Shown in pieces: positions 26,482 through 33,970 of a stretch of 34,185 bases of DNA. Location: assembly GCA_963204845.1 (NCBI GenBank), contig CAUJIL010000238.1, positions 1 through 34,185 of the forward strand. Direction: 5' to 3'. Numbering within the stretch: the first letter of the stretch is position 1; each line of letters opens with the position of its first letter. A program made the position numbers and the translations under genes. The notes beneath the pieces are model-generated. The model did not search any database and was not told where the DNA came from. It saw nothing but the letters and a program-made list of their open reading frames with translations. The DNA comes from Pseudomonadota bacterium. GTDB lineage: Bacteria; Pseudomonadota; Gammaproteobacteria; Pseudomonadales; UBA5518.

Positions 26482-28032
26482 TCAGACCAGATGCGTGAGT
26501 CGGTCCACCAGTGACAGCCAGAGCAGATCGAGCGGCGTGACTGCGAAATGCACCACCAGCAGCAGCACCAGCAGCGCGAGCAGCCCCGCGCCGGCGTACA
26601 GCCAGTGCCTCGCCAGCCCTGGCCGCGCCGCGGCATCCTCGCCGCCGATCAGCGGAATCACCGCCAGCGGCGCACTGCCCATCGCAGCCACGATCGCCGA
26701 TTGCCCCCACAACGCGGGCTGCAGCATCTCGAGCAGCAGCGCGAGTCCGAAGCCCGCACCCAGCGCCGCTGCCACCACCAGCAGCATCAGCTGGCTGCGC
26801 TGCGGCGCGAACGGTTCGTCCGGCAGGCTCGGCGGCTCGATCACCGAGAAACGCTCGCCCATCTGTCCTTCCTCGAGGTTCTGGGCGATCTTCGCCTCCA
26901 GCTCCTTGTTGCGCAGCTCCTGGTACTTGCCGCGCGTATTGTCGAGGTCGCGCAGCAGGTTGTTGTACTCCTGCTCTATCTGTGGCGCCCGGCTGATGCG
27001 GTCCTGCACGTCGGCGATCTGCTTTTCCACCGCCGCACGCTGCTCGGTCAGGAAACCGATCTCGGCCCGCGCCGCGTCGAGCTGGCTGCTCAGTTGCAGC
27101 ATGGCCGGACTCTGCACGGGCTGCGCGGCCGTCTCGGGCGCCGTCTGCTTCATTTCCTCGATGCGTTCACGCAGCGCGACCACCTGCGGGTGCTTCTCGG
27201 TGTACTGGGTCAGCAGCTGCGCGAGCTGCTGCTCCAGCTCCCACAACGAGCCCCCACCGCCCTGCTGCTGGGTGCCGGCGCTGCTCACCAACGCCATCTG
27301 CGACTCGATCAACCCCACCTTGCCCTTGGCGGCCTCGATGCTGCCACGGATATCGCGGTGCGCCGCGTTCAGCCGCTCCAGCGCCTGCGTGTTGGCCTGG
27401 GCCAGCTCCGGCAGCGCGTCGCGGTTGTTCTGCTTGAACTCGGCCACGCGCGCCTCCTGCGTCGTGATCTCTGTCTGCAGGCGGTTCGCCTCGGAACGCA
27501 GGAACTCGGTGGTCTCCTCGGCGCGCGCGGTACGTGTGCGCACGTTCTCGGCCAGGAACAGGTTCAGCATCTCGCTGTTGACCTGCTGCGCCGTCTTCGC
27601 GTCGCGGTGCTCGAAGGACAGTATGAACGCGATCGTCATCCCCTTGCCGCGCCCCTCGGCCATCTGGCGCGTGATCTTCACGCCCTGGCGCAGCCGCTCG
27701 GCCAGCTCGCTCGGCCCCAGCCGTTCCTGCGCCTCGGGGAACAGCCCGAACTTCTTGATGATCCCCAGCGAGTTCTGCGTGGTGAGCACGCGCTGCTGGA
27801 TCACCTGCAGCCGCTCGTCGGCGTAGGTGGTGATGGTGGAGCGCACCAGCGTCTCGGGCACCTGCTGGCTCTCGATCAACACCGTTGCGTCCGAGCGGTA
27901 CATCGCGGGCAGCACCTGTACGATCAGCGTGCCCAGCACGAGCACCACCACCAGCGGCACCGCGATGAAGAACCGCCGCCGCCAGAACATGGCGATGTAA
28001 TCCGCTATCGAGGTCTCGTGCGTGCCTTCCAT
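26482..28032 (-). CDS. XrtA-system polysaccharide chain-length determinant
   Basis: The 516-residue Wzz-type inner-membrane protein has a TM helix at about 17-37, then QVLPAMYRSDATVLIESQQVPETLV, the classic family segment after the first helix. A long coiled-coil periplasmic domain (about 140-400) contains an SRAPQIEQEYNNLLRDLD stretch typical of GumC-like proteins. Hydrophobic helices lie near 420-445 and 475-500. ATG 28032 follows AGGGT; ATG 28047 is an alternative. It is the first gene of the eight-gene minus-strand run and is divergent from exosortase. Its partner kinase is encoded next. Confidence 0.92.
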   Translation of the reverse strand: MEGTHETSIADYIAMFWRRRFFIAVPLVVVLVLGTLIVQVLPAMYRSDATVLIESQQVPETLVRSTITTYADERLQVIQQRVLTTQNSLGIIKKFGLFPEAQERLGPSELAERLRQGVKITRQMAEGRGKGMTIAFILSFEHRDAKTAQQVNSEMLNLFLAENVRTRTARAEETTEFLRSEANRLQTEITTQEARVAEFKQNNRDALPELAQANTQALERLNAAHRDIRGSIEAAKGKVGLIESQMALVSSAGTQQQGGGGSLWELEQQLAQLLTQYTEKHPQVVALRERIEEMKQTAPETAAQPVQSPAMLQLSSQLDAARAEIGFLTEQRAAVEKQIADVQDRISRAPQIEQEYNNLLRDLDNTRGKYQELRNKELEAKIAQNLEEGQMGERFSVIEPPSLPDEPFAPQRSQLMLLVVAAALGAGFGLALLLEMLQPALWGQSAIVAAMGSAPLAVIPLIGGEDAAARPGLARHWLYAGAGLLALLVLLLVVHFAVTPLDLLWLSLVDRLTHLV

Positions 28033-28062
28033 CGTTACCCTGCGCATCCCCCGGACTGGTCC

Positions 28063-28068
28063 CGAAGT
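28063..28068 (-). promoter_or_regulatory. Possible -10 box of the exopolysaccharide operon
   Basis: TATACT on the minus strand (approximate position) lies about 30 bp before the chain-length-determinant start, but the matching -35 is poor. I found no convincing sigma-54 -24/-12 element in this gap, although PrsR is a sigma-54 activator. Confidence 0.35.
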
Positions 28069-28138
28069 ATAGACGGTCCCCGTGACCGGACAGATCCGTT
28101 CGTCGGCCAGCGGTCCCGGAATGGTCTAGACTAGCGCC

Positions 28139-28987
28139 ATGCCAATGCAGGGATACGCAAACAGCAAGCCGCTCGCTCAGCCCTTCCGCTGGTTCGCGGC
28201 GGGCTGCGTGGCCGCGTGTCTGGTGCATCTGGGCTCGCTGCGTCCGCTGATCGCCAAGTGGCTCATGTTCGACCAGAGCATGGGGCACGCGTTGGTGCTC
28301 TTCCTCGTGATCTGCGGCTGGCTGTGGTCCGGCCGCACGCATTTCGATCATCTCGCGCGTGCGCCCTCGCGACGCGGGGTGGGGATGATCGGGCTGGCCA
28401 CACTGGCGTGGTTCCTGGCCGCTCTGGGCGACATCGAACTGCTGGAGCAGCTCGCGCTGATCGCGATGTTCTACTCGCTCGCGGTGCTGGTGGCCGGCTG
28501 GCGCTCGGCGGTCAGCATCGCGCCGCAGCTCGCGATGCTGCTGTTCTGCGTCCCCATCTGGGACGAACTGAACGGTCAACTGGTGGACCTGAGCGCGTTC
28601 ATGGTCGGCAGCTTCTTTTCGTTCACGCCGATCACCTCGCACGTCGCCGGCAACGCGATCACGCTGCCTGCGGGTACCGTCGTGATCGCCGGTGGCTGCT
28701 CGGGGTTGCGCTACCTGATCGTCGGACTCGCGATGGCGAACCTCGCCTCGAGCATGAACCGACTGCGGTTCCGCCATCAGCTTGTCGCCAACCTGCTCGC
28801 GCTCGGACTGATGCTGGCCGTGAACTGGGTACGGATCATCGTGATCGTGTTCGTGGCCTACTACACCGACATGCAGGGCCATCTGGTTCGCCACCACGAG
28901 AACTTCGGGTGGATGGTGTTCGGCGTGGCGCTGCTGCCGCTTCTTCTTTATGCACGCCACGCCCCGCATCGGCCGGAAGGCGAATGA
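28139..28987 (+). CDS. Exosortase (Xrt family transpeptidase)
   Basis: The 282-residue polytopic membrane protein is predicted to cut and transfer PEP-CTERM proteins at the cell surface. Eight or so hydrophobic helices are visible. The catalytic triad is present: Cys C187 in IAGGCSGLRYL, Arg R232 in NWVRIIVIV, and His near 253 in RHHENFGW. PIWDELNGQL and GNAITLPAGT are family segments. The EpsI domain is not fused but encoded 1 bp downstream. The GGCSGLRY context differs from the common EACSGI, so the Xrt subtype is left open, although the surrounding genes are those of XrtA systems. The start has no good ribosome site; ATG 28145 is an alternative. Confidence 0.92.
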   Translation: MPMQGYANSKPLAQPFRWFAAGCVAACLVHLGSLRPLIAKWLMFDQSMGHALVLFLVICGWLWSGRTHFDHLARAPSRRGVGMIGLATLAWFLAALGDIELLEQLALIAMFYSLAVLVAGWRSAVSIAPQLAMLLFCVPIWDELNGQLVDLSAFMVGSFFSFTPITSHVAGNAITLPAGTVVIAGGCSGLRYLIVGLAMANLASSMNRLRFRHQLVANLLALGLMLAVNWVRIIVIVFVAYYTDMQGHLVRHHENFGWMVFGVALLPLLLYARHAPHRPEGE

Positions 28988-28988
28988 G

Positions 28989-29606
28989 ATGAGCGCTGCA
29001 CGCACCGCCACCGCCACCCTGACGCTCGCGCTCGGATTCGCGATGCTGCTGCTTGGCCGTGCGCTGCTGGCGATCTACCCGGCCCCGTCGGCCGACACCG
29101 AACGCCCGTGGGACATTCCGGCCGAACTGCAGGTGTGGGACGGCTATTTTCCCGGAAATTTCCGCGCCAGCGCGGACCCGATCCCTGCGGTCCAGACGGT
29201 GACGCTGGCGTTCGATGGCCACCCGTACCGCTTCCAGCGCTTTGCCCACAGCGTAGAGCGCGCCGACGCGGACCTGGTCCCCTGGTTCTCGGATCTGCAC
29301 GACAAGCAGTGGATCCGGGTGGGCAGCGCACGTGTCGAGGTCGAGGGCGGCCCGCCGATCGCCGTGCTCGCGCTGGAGCGCATGAGCGGATCGCACGCGC
29401 TGGTGCTCGCGTACAGCTACCGTACCGGTCCCTACGCGAGCACCTCGTTCAACATCGCGAAGCTGCTGCAGGTTCCCGCCAAGCTCGGCGCCCACAACCG
29501 CTTCGAGATCCTCACCGTGGCAGCCCCGTGCAGCAACGACTGCGGCGAGGTGTCTCGCCGCGCGGCCCAGGTACTGACCGGGATCCTCAGCGCGAACTCG
29601 CCCTGA
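28989..29606 (+). CDS. EpsI-type exosortase-associated protein (DUF3485-like)
   Basis: The 205-residue protein has one N-terminal signal-anchor helix (about 7-28) and a periplasmic domain. AELQVWDGYFPGNFRAS, the Tyr-rich LVLAYSYRTGPYASTSFNIAKLLQVPAKL and the closing helix resemble the EpsI domain, which in many exosortases is fused to the C-terminus. The start (ATG 28989) is 1 bp after the exosortase stop with GGAAGG upstream, so the two are coupled. It probably works with exosortase; the biochemical role is unknown. Divergence from canonical EpsI lowers certainty. Confidence 0.78.
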   Translation: MSAARTATATLTLALGFAMLLLGRALLAIYPAPSADTERPWDIPAELQVWDGYFPGNFRASADPIPAVQTVTLAFDGHPYRFQRFAHSVERADADLVPWFSDLHDKQWIRVGSARVEVEGGPPIAVLALERMSGSHALVLAYSYRTGPYASTSFNIAKLLQVPAKLGAHNRFEILTVAAPCSNDCGEVSRRAAQVLTGILSANSP

Positions 29607-29608
29607 TC

Positions 29609-29620
29609 AGTTCGCGAACT
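29609..29620. other. 12-bp perfect palindrome after the EpsI gene
   Basis: AGTTCGCGAACT is a perfect palindrome starting 3 bp after the stop codon and about 55 bp before the toxin promoter. It may be an operator or a chance site. Confidence 0.3.
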
Positions 29621-29665
29621 TGGCTGAGACAGCAGCAAACCAGGAACTGCAGACATATACGCCTA

Positions 29666-29693
29666 TTGTCGTCCATATCTGAACGGATATAAT
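29666..29693 (+). promoter_or_regulatory. Promoter and operator of the toxin-antitoxin module
   Basis: TTGTCG (29666-29671), a 16-bp spacer and a perfect TATAAT (29688-29693) form a sigma-70 promoter. The inverted repeat ATATC-N6-GATAT (29675-29690) overlaps the -10, the usual place for a toxin-antitoxin autorepression operator. The flanking DNA is clearly AT-richer than the rest of the window. Confidence 0.72.
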
Positions 29694-29720
29694 CTTGAAG
29701 CAGACACGGAAGCTGTTGTA

Positions 29721-29927
29721 TTGGGAAGGATCTTCCAAACACATAGAGGCGATACGTTCCGCGCGGTCTACACGGTACGTGTCGGCGCCGCAGTGCATGT
29801 GCCGCACGCATTCCAGAAAAAATCCAAATCGGGCATTTCTACGCCACGGGCTGACGTAAACCTGATCGAGAAGCGACTGAAAGCAGTGCTCGCCCGCTAC
29901 GCGGCGAGCGGGAGAGACGAGCTATGA
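29721..29927 (+). pseudogene. HigB/Gp49-like toxin, N-terminally truncated
   Basis: The 68-residue frame matches the C-terminal half of phage Gp49-like/HigB RNase toxins: HRGDTFRAVYTVRVGAAVHVPHAFQKKSKSGI, then NLIEKRLKAVLARYA. Complete members carry roughly 60 more residues at the N-terminus. Here the preceding frame does not resemble them, and only 114 bp separate it from the EpsI stop. The only start is a TTG without a clear ribosome site. It is probably a dead toxin, though the promoter and the ATGA overlap with the antitoxin are intact. A short active form cannot be excluded. Confidence 0.68.
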
Positions 29928-30253
29928 GCGGCAGCCACCACCCAAAAGGTACCAGCAACGTACTCACGGATCTCGGATTCGAGGACGCGGCCGAACTGTC
30001 GGCCAAAGCCGCGCTCGCACTCGAACTCAATGGACTGCTCGACGAACGGGGACTTAGCCAAACCGAGGCTGCAACCATCACAGGTATGACGCAGCCCAAG
30101 GTTTCACAGGTTCGACGGTACAAGCTTCAGAACATCTCGCTGGAGCGGCTCATGCAGGCGCTCGTGTCGCTGGATCGGCATGTTGAGATTGTGGTTCAGC
30201 CTGCCTGCAGCACGACGGCCCCCGGGATTACCGTTAGCGCAAGACACCCATGA
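29924..30253 (+). CDS. HigA-type antitoxin, XRE-family DNA-binding protein
   Basis: The 109-residue protein has the helix-turn-helix GLSQTEAATITGMTQPKVSQVRRYKLQNISLERLMQALVSL, typical of HigA-like antitoxins paired with Gp49-type toxins. The N-terminal NVLTDLGFEDAAELSAKAALALEL is also characteristic. It overlaps the toxin frame as ATGA. The last 20 bp overlap the 3' end of the convergent aminotransferase gene. It would bind the ATATC/GATAT operator and repress the module. With the toxin truncated it may persist as a simple repressor. Confidence 0.88.
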   Translation: MSGSHHPKGTSNVLTDLGFEDAAELSAKAALALELNGLLDERGLSQTEAATITGMTQPKVSQVRRYKLQNISLERLMQALVSLDRHVEIVVQPACSTTAPGITVSARHP

Positions 30254-31382
30254 CCACCTCAGCCATCCGCCGCAGGTGCCGCTCGCTCACCCGGTCGTGC
30301 AGCGGCAATGTCAGCAGCCGCTCCGCGAATCGGGTAGCGTCCGGCACCGGCGGCAGCGGGCTCAGCACTGCGTCGACGCCCCTGACCCTTGGTAGCTCCA
30401 CTTCGTAGAACGCACTTGCGCCGAGGTCACGCAGGCGACGCAGCACAGTGTCACGATGCGCGCGGTCAACGAAGAGCAGCGGGTAGCGCAACAGGCGCCC
30501 CGCGCGGGCGGCGAGTCGCCGCGGCAGCAACTCCACGCCCGCGCAATCGTCCAGCAGTTCCGCGATGCGGGCCTCGCGCCAACGCGAACGCGCCAGCCAC
30601 GCGCCGATGTTCGTCGCGGCCAGTTCGCGGCGGACGCGGTCCATTGCCATGATCGCATCCAGCGCGTGGTAGCGCGTCTCGCCCAGGCCCAGCCCCGGCA
30701 AGCGGCTCAACAGTCCGTATGGCAGCGGATGCAGCAGCGCCGCGAACACGCGGCGCTTCAGCGTGCCCAGCGCCGGCATCGTGTGCTCGGGTGCGCGCAC
30801 CGCCTGCGCGAGCTCGCTGCCCTCGGGGAGCAGCAGTGCGCCACCGCCCAACAGGTTCACGGGCTTGCCGCGCCCGAAACTCACGACGCGCGCGGCCACC
30901 GGCGCCGCCGGCGGGGCTTCCGGCCACCACTGCGCACAATCCTCGATCAGCAGCGCGCCGCAGCGTGCCGCGCGTGCGGCCAGCTCCGGCAAGCGCTCGG
31001 CGATGCCGAGGAAATTGACCGCCACCACGGCCGCGACGCGCTCGCTGCAGGCGCGCTCCAGCGCGTCCGGATCGAAGGCCGGATCATCGGCGCCGCAATC
31101 CACCAGCACCGGCCGTGCGCCGGCGAACAGTGCCGCGGCGATCAGGTCGGGGCAGGCGTACGCCGGCAACAGCACCTCGCGACGCCCGGGCCGGCACGCC
31201 AGCGCAGCGATCAACGCAGCGGCAAGCGCCGCAGTGCCCGAGTTCAGCCACACCGGCACAAAGCCGAACATATCGTAGGTCCGGTCAATTGACCGGACAT
31301 TAGCGGGTTGGCTTGGCAACTCGAATGTCCGGTCGGAGACCGGCAGCACCGGCTGCCCGACCGGCGGCAGGCGCGCGATCAT
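30234..31382 (-). CDS. DegT/DnrJ/EryC1/StrS-type PLP aminotransferase with a REPIN inside its N-terminus
   Basis: The 382-residue fold-type I sugar-aminotransferase-like protein probably acts on a nucleotide-sugar or amino-sugar in exopolysaccharide synthesis. VWLNSGTAALAAAL is the N-terminal cofactor-loop segment, LLPAYACPDL and VDCGADDPAFDPDAL follow, LIEDCAQWW is the PLP-ring Asp region, and SFGRGKPVNLLGGGAL carries the PLP Lys. The first residues (IARLPPVGQP) also fit the family. Between the two, residues about 13-37 are encoded by an inverted REP pair (31275-31345) that keeps the frame. ATG 31382 overlaps the glycosyltransferase stop as ATGA, which supports this start; a start at the internal ATG (MFGFVPVW) is possible. 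Its 3' end overlaps the antitoxin gene by 20 bp. Confidence 0.85.
   Translation of the reverse strand: MIARLPPVGQPVLPVSDRTFELPSQPANVRSIDRTYDMFGFVPVWLNSGTAALAAALIAALACRPGRREVLLPAYACPDLIAAALFAGARPVLVDCGADDPAFDPDALERACSERVAAVVAVNFLGIAERLPELAARAARCGALLIEDCAQWWPEAPPAAPVAARVVSFGRGKPVNLLGGGALLLPEGSELAQAVRAPEHTMPALGTLKRRVFAALLHPLPYGLLSRLPGLGLGETRYHALDAIMAMDRVRRELAATNIGAWLARSRWREARIAELLDDCAGVELLPRRLAARAGRLLRYPLLFVDRAHRDTVLRRLRDLGASAFYEVELPRVRGVDAVLSPLPPVPDATRFAERLLTLPLHDRVSERHLRRMAEVVMGVLR
31275..31345. repeat. Variant REPIN inside the aminotransferase coding region (block E)
   Basis: The right-facing unit at 31275-31301(+) has a GTAG head and the perfect 20-nt palindrome GTCCGGTCAATTGACCGGAC. The opposing unit at 31324-31345(-) is GTCCGGTCGGAGACCGGC with a lost CTAC head. 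The GTAGG...GGACATT and AATGTCCGG frame matches the other blocks, but the stem is a third type (GGTC/GACC in place of GGGC/GCCC). The pair lies in frame inside the N-terminal part of the aminotransferase and encodes SDRTF and SIDRTYD. Confidence 0.85.
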
Positions 31383-32521
31383 CGCGCGGACGGCTGCCAG
31401 ACGGTCATGCGCCGGCCCGCCAGGAACTGCCGCGTCGCGTCCGCGATCGCCAGATTGACCTGCACGAAGAAATACACGATGCGCAGCGGCCCCACCTCAC
31501 GCAGCGCCGGGCGCCAGTGCGCGAGTGCCGCCACCGCGTAGAACACGAGTTGCCCGGCCATCGCCAATAGATAGAAGGCACCCGCATCGAGCGCGCAGAC
31601 GGTGGCGAGCAACAGCCCCGCCAGCGCCCACGGCACCAGCCAGCGCATCAGCTTGTGCCCGATGAGCTGCCAGGCGAACCAGCCGTGGCGGCGCGGGTCC
31701 AGCACCTCGGGGTGACGCGCCAGTCCGGTCATGCCGCGCAGCACGGTACGCACCTTGCGCGCGTACTCGCGCGCCGGATCCTGCAGATCCTGGTAGTAGC
31801 CGAGCACATCGGGCGCAGTGACCGCCCGCAGCCCCAACCGCGCGCAGTTCAGCGCGGTGTTGAAGTCGCTCGGCGACTGGATGTCCCACAACTCGCAGAC
31901 CGTGCGGCGCGCCGCGAAGAACGACCCCGACAGCCCCACCAGCCCGGCCAGCCGGGATTCCAGCCGGCGCAGCCACATCTCGTAGCGCACGTAGAGCCCC
32001 TCGCCGGCCACGGCGCCGTCCCGGCTGACGAAACGGTCCTCACTGGACACCGCGCCGACCGCCGGATCCCCGAAGTGCGCCACCAGGCGGCGCAACGCCT
32101 CGGGCGGCATCCCGGTCGCAACGTCGGAGAACACCAGGATCTCGCCGCGCGCGGCGCGGATTGCACACAACTGCGCGTTTTCCTTGCCCAAGCGTTCGCC
32201 GGCACGCACCAGGTCGATGCCCTGCCCGGCCTGTGCCGCCACGATCGCCTCGGTGCCGTCGGTGGACGCATCGGAGGCCACGATCACCTGCAGCCGTTCG
32301 CGCGGGTAATCGAGCGCCGCCACGTTGGCGAGCTTGGCGCCGATGCGCGCCTCCTCGTTGTGCACGGTCACGATCAGCGTCAGCGCCGGCAACTCGGCCC
32401 CGAGCGGCGACGGCTGCGCCACGGAGCCGCGCAGGCGCACTGCCAGCCACAACAGCAGCGGATAGATGAAATAGCTGTACGTCGCCGCGAGCGCGAACAG
32501 CCAGAAAAGCGCCTCTGCCAT
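31379..32521 (-). CDS. Family 2 glycosyltransferase, membrane-bound
   Basis: The 380-residue processive-type GT2 enzyme has an N-terminal TM helix (about 6-27). The catalytic domain has LTLIVTVHNEEARIGAKL, VIVASDASTDGT, FSDVATGMP (DxD-equivalent region), SGSFFAARRTVCELW and QDLQDPAREYARKVRTVLRGM (Q/RxxRW-equivalent). C-terminal TM helices lie at about 285-345. This plan fits NodC/hyaluronan-synthase-like polymerases that build and translocate glycan. I chose ATG 32521, with GGAGGGG 10 nt upstream; GTG 32533 sits too close to it. The next gene overlaps the stop. Confidence 0.9.
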   Translation of the reverse strand: MAEALFWLFALAATYSYFIYPLLLWLAVRLRGSVAQPSPLGAELPALTLIVTVHNEEARIGAKLANVAALDYPRERLQVIVASDASTDGTEAIVAAQAGQGIDLVRAGERLGKENAQLCAIRAARGEILVFSDVATGMPPEALRRLVAHFGDPAVGAVSSEDRFVSRDGAVAGEGLYVRYEMWLRRLESRLAGLVGLSGSFFAARRTVCELWDIQSPSDFNTALNCARLGLRAVTAPDVLGYYQDLQDPAREYARKVRTVLRGMTGLARHPEVLDPRRHGWFAWQLIGHKLMRWLVPWALAGLLLATVCALDAGAFYLLAMAGQLVFYAVAALAHWRPALREVGPLRIVYFFVQVNLAIADATRQFLAGRRMTVWQPSAR

Positions 32522-32609
32522 ACCTCGCCACACCCCTCCGTACTTCGCGCCGCGCGCCGATGACTGCTACCCTTGCCCGAGTAACCCAGTGTAGCCAGCG
32601 ATCATCACC

Positions 32610-33758
32610 TTGTCGTTTTCCGCGCCGCCAGTATCGGTCGTGCACCTTGCCTCGGGGGACCGCTGGGCCGGTGCCGAGGCCCAGTTGTTCACACTCGTCA
32701 CGCAACTCGCGCGCGAGCAGCAACTGCGCGTGGCCGTGGTGCTGCTGAACGACGGCGAACTCGCCTCCAGGCTGCGCGCCGCCGGCATCGAGGTCAGTGT
32801 ATTCGACGAGTCGCGACTGGGGTTCCTCGCGCTGTTGCGCGGCATCCACCGCGTGCTGCGCGAGCGTCGACCAGACCTGGTGCACACGCACCGCCAGAAG
32901 GAGAACATCCTCGGCGCGCTCTGCGCCTGGCGGCTGGGAATCCCCTCGGTGCGCACCGTGCATGGCGCGCCGGAGTTCGCGCCGCGCAGCCTGCCGAAAC
33001 GCCTGCTCGTTGCCTTCGACCGCTGGCTGGGCAGGCATGTGCAGCGGCGCGTGATCGCGGTGTCCGAGGATCTGCGCGGCAAGCTGCTCGCGCATTATCC
33101 CGCCCCGAGGCTGCGCACCATCGAGAACGGCATCGACCTCGAGGCGGTGCGCGCCACTGCCATGCCACCGGCCACGCTCGACGACGCGCCACCCGGCACG
33201 CAGCACGTCGGCATCGCGGGCCGGCTCGACCCGGTCAAGCGCATCGACCTGTTCCTCGCGATGGCGGCCGAGCTGCTCGGCCGCGCCCCGCAACGCTGGC
33301 GTTTCCACGTGTTCGGCGAAGGGCGGCTCGACGCGGATCTGCGCGCGCAGGCCGAGGCACTCGGCATCGCGCAGGCGGTGCGTTTCCACGGCCACCGCAG
33401 CGACATCGGCGCCTGCCTCGCGGCGCTCGATGTGCTCGTGATGTGCTCGGACCACGAAGGTTTGCCGATGACCCCGCTGGAGTCGATCGCGGTGGGCACG
33501 CCGGTGGTGGCACATGCAGTCGGCGGCCTGGTACCGATCCTCGAAGGCGGCTGTGGTGGCACGCTGGTAAGCGATCACTCGCCGCGCGGCTACGCCGATG
33601 CAGTGGAACGCACACTTCTGGCCGGTCGCGACGCGCTGATCGCGCGCGGGCGTGAGCGCCTGCAGCAACGCTACGCGGCCGGCGCGAACGCGGCAGCCGT
33701 GGCCGCGATGTACCGCGAGGTGCTCCGAGGGAGCTCCGCGAATGCCGGTGGAGAATGA
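32610..33758 (+). CDS. Family 4 glycosyltransferase
   Basis: The 382-residue GT-B enzyme is of the family found in exopolysaccharide loci. The N-terminal acceptor domain has VVHLASGDRWAGAEAQLFTLV and LVHTHRQKENILGAL. The C-terminal donor domain has ENGIDLEAV, GIAGRLDPVKRIDLFL, and VMCSDHEGLPMTPLESIAVGTPVVA with the E-x7-E catalytic signature. The start is TTG with no strong ribosome site and could lie slightly downstream. It diverges from the GT2 gene by 88 bp and probably adds a sugar to a lipid-linked glycan at the inner membrane. Confidence 0.92.
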   Translation: MSFSAPPVSVVHLASGDRWAGAEAQLFTLVTQLAREQQLRVAVVLLNDGELASRLRAAGIEVSVFDESRLGFLALLRGIHRVLRERRPDLVHTHRQKENILGALCAWRLGIPSVRTVHGAPEFAPRSLPKRLLVAFDRWLGRHVQRRVIAVSEDLRGKLLAHYPAPRLRTIENGIDLEAVRATAMPPATLDDAPPGTQHVGIAGRLDPVKRIDLFLAMAAELLGRAPQRWRFHVFGEGRLDADLRAQAEALGIAQAVRFHGHRSDIGACLAALDVLVMCSDHEGLPMTPLESIAVGTPVVAHAVGGLVPILEGGCGGTLVSDHSPRGYADAVERTLLAGRDALIARGRERLQQRYAAGANAAAVAAMYREVLRGSSANAGGE

Positions 33759-33970
33759 CGCATGGGTGCCGTGGCACACAGATACGCCGTACACGCGACG
33801 GCCGTGGCCATCGCACCTTGCCCCATGTGGTCTACAGTTGCCTGTGTCGGGTTCACGAATGCGAGTGGACGCTACGGTATCGCCCGGCCTGACGGCATCA
33901 AACCAGCGCGCCATGCGGAGGTCTGCAAGTCGATGAACTCCGAGATTCACACACCGTCCCTCGTGGCAGC
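33759..33970. other. Gap between the GT4 and ATP-grasp-like genes
   Basis: The 212-bp gap has no gene I can support. An ORF starts at ATG 33762 with GGAG at 33750-33753 and runs for 73 codons into the next gene, but its product matches nothing and looks like composition noise. GG-N10-GC sigma-54-like matches were checked and are off spacing by one or two bases. Confidence 0.5.

Noticed and set aside
28033..28138. Sigma-54 -24/-12 promoters for PrsR in the exosortase-operon gap
   Set aside because: No TGGC-N8-GC element with correct spacing on either strand; near matches are off by one or two bases.
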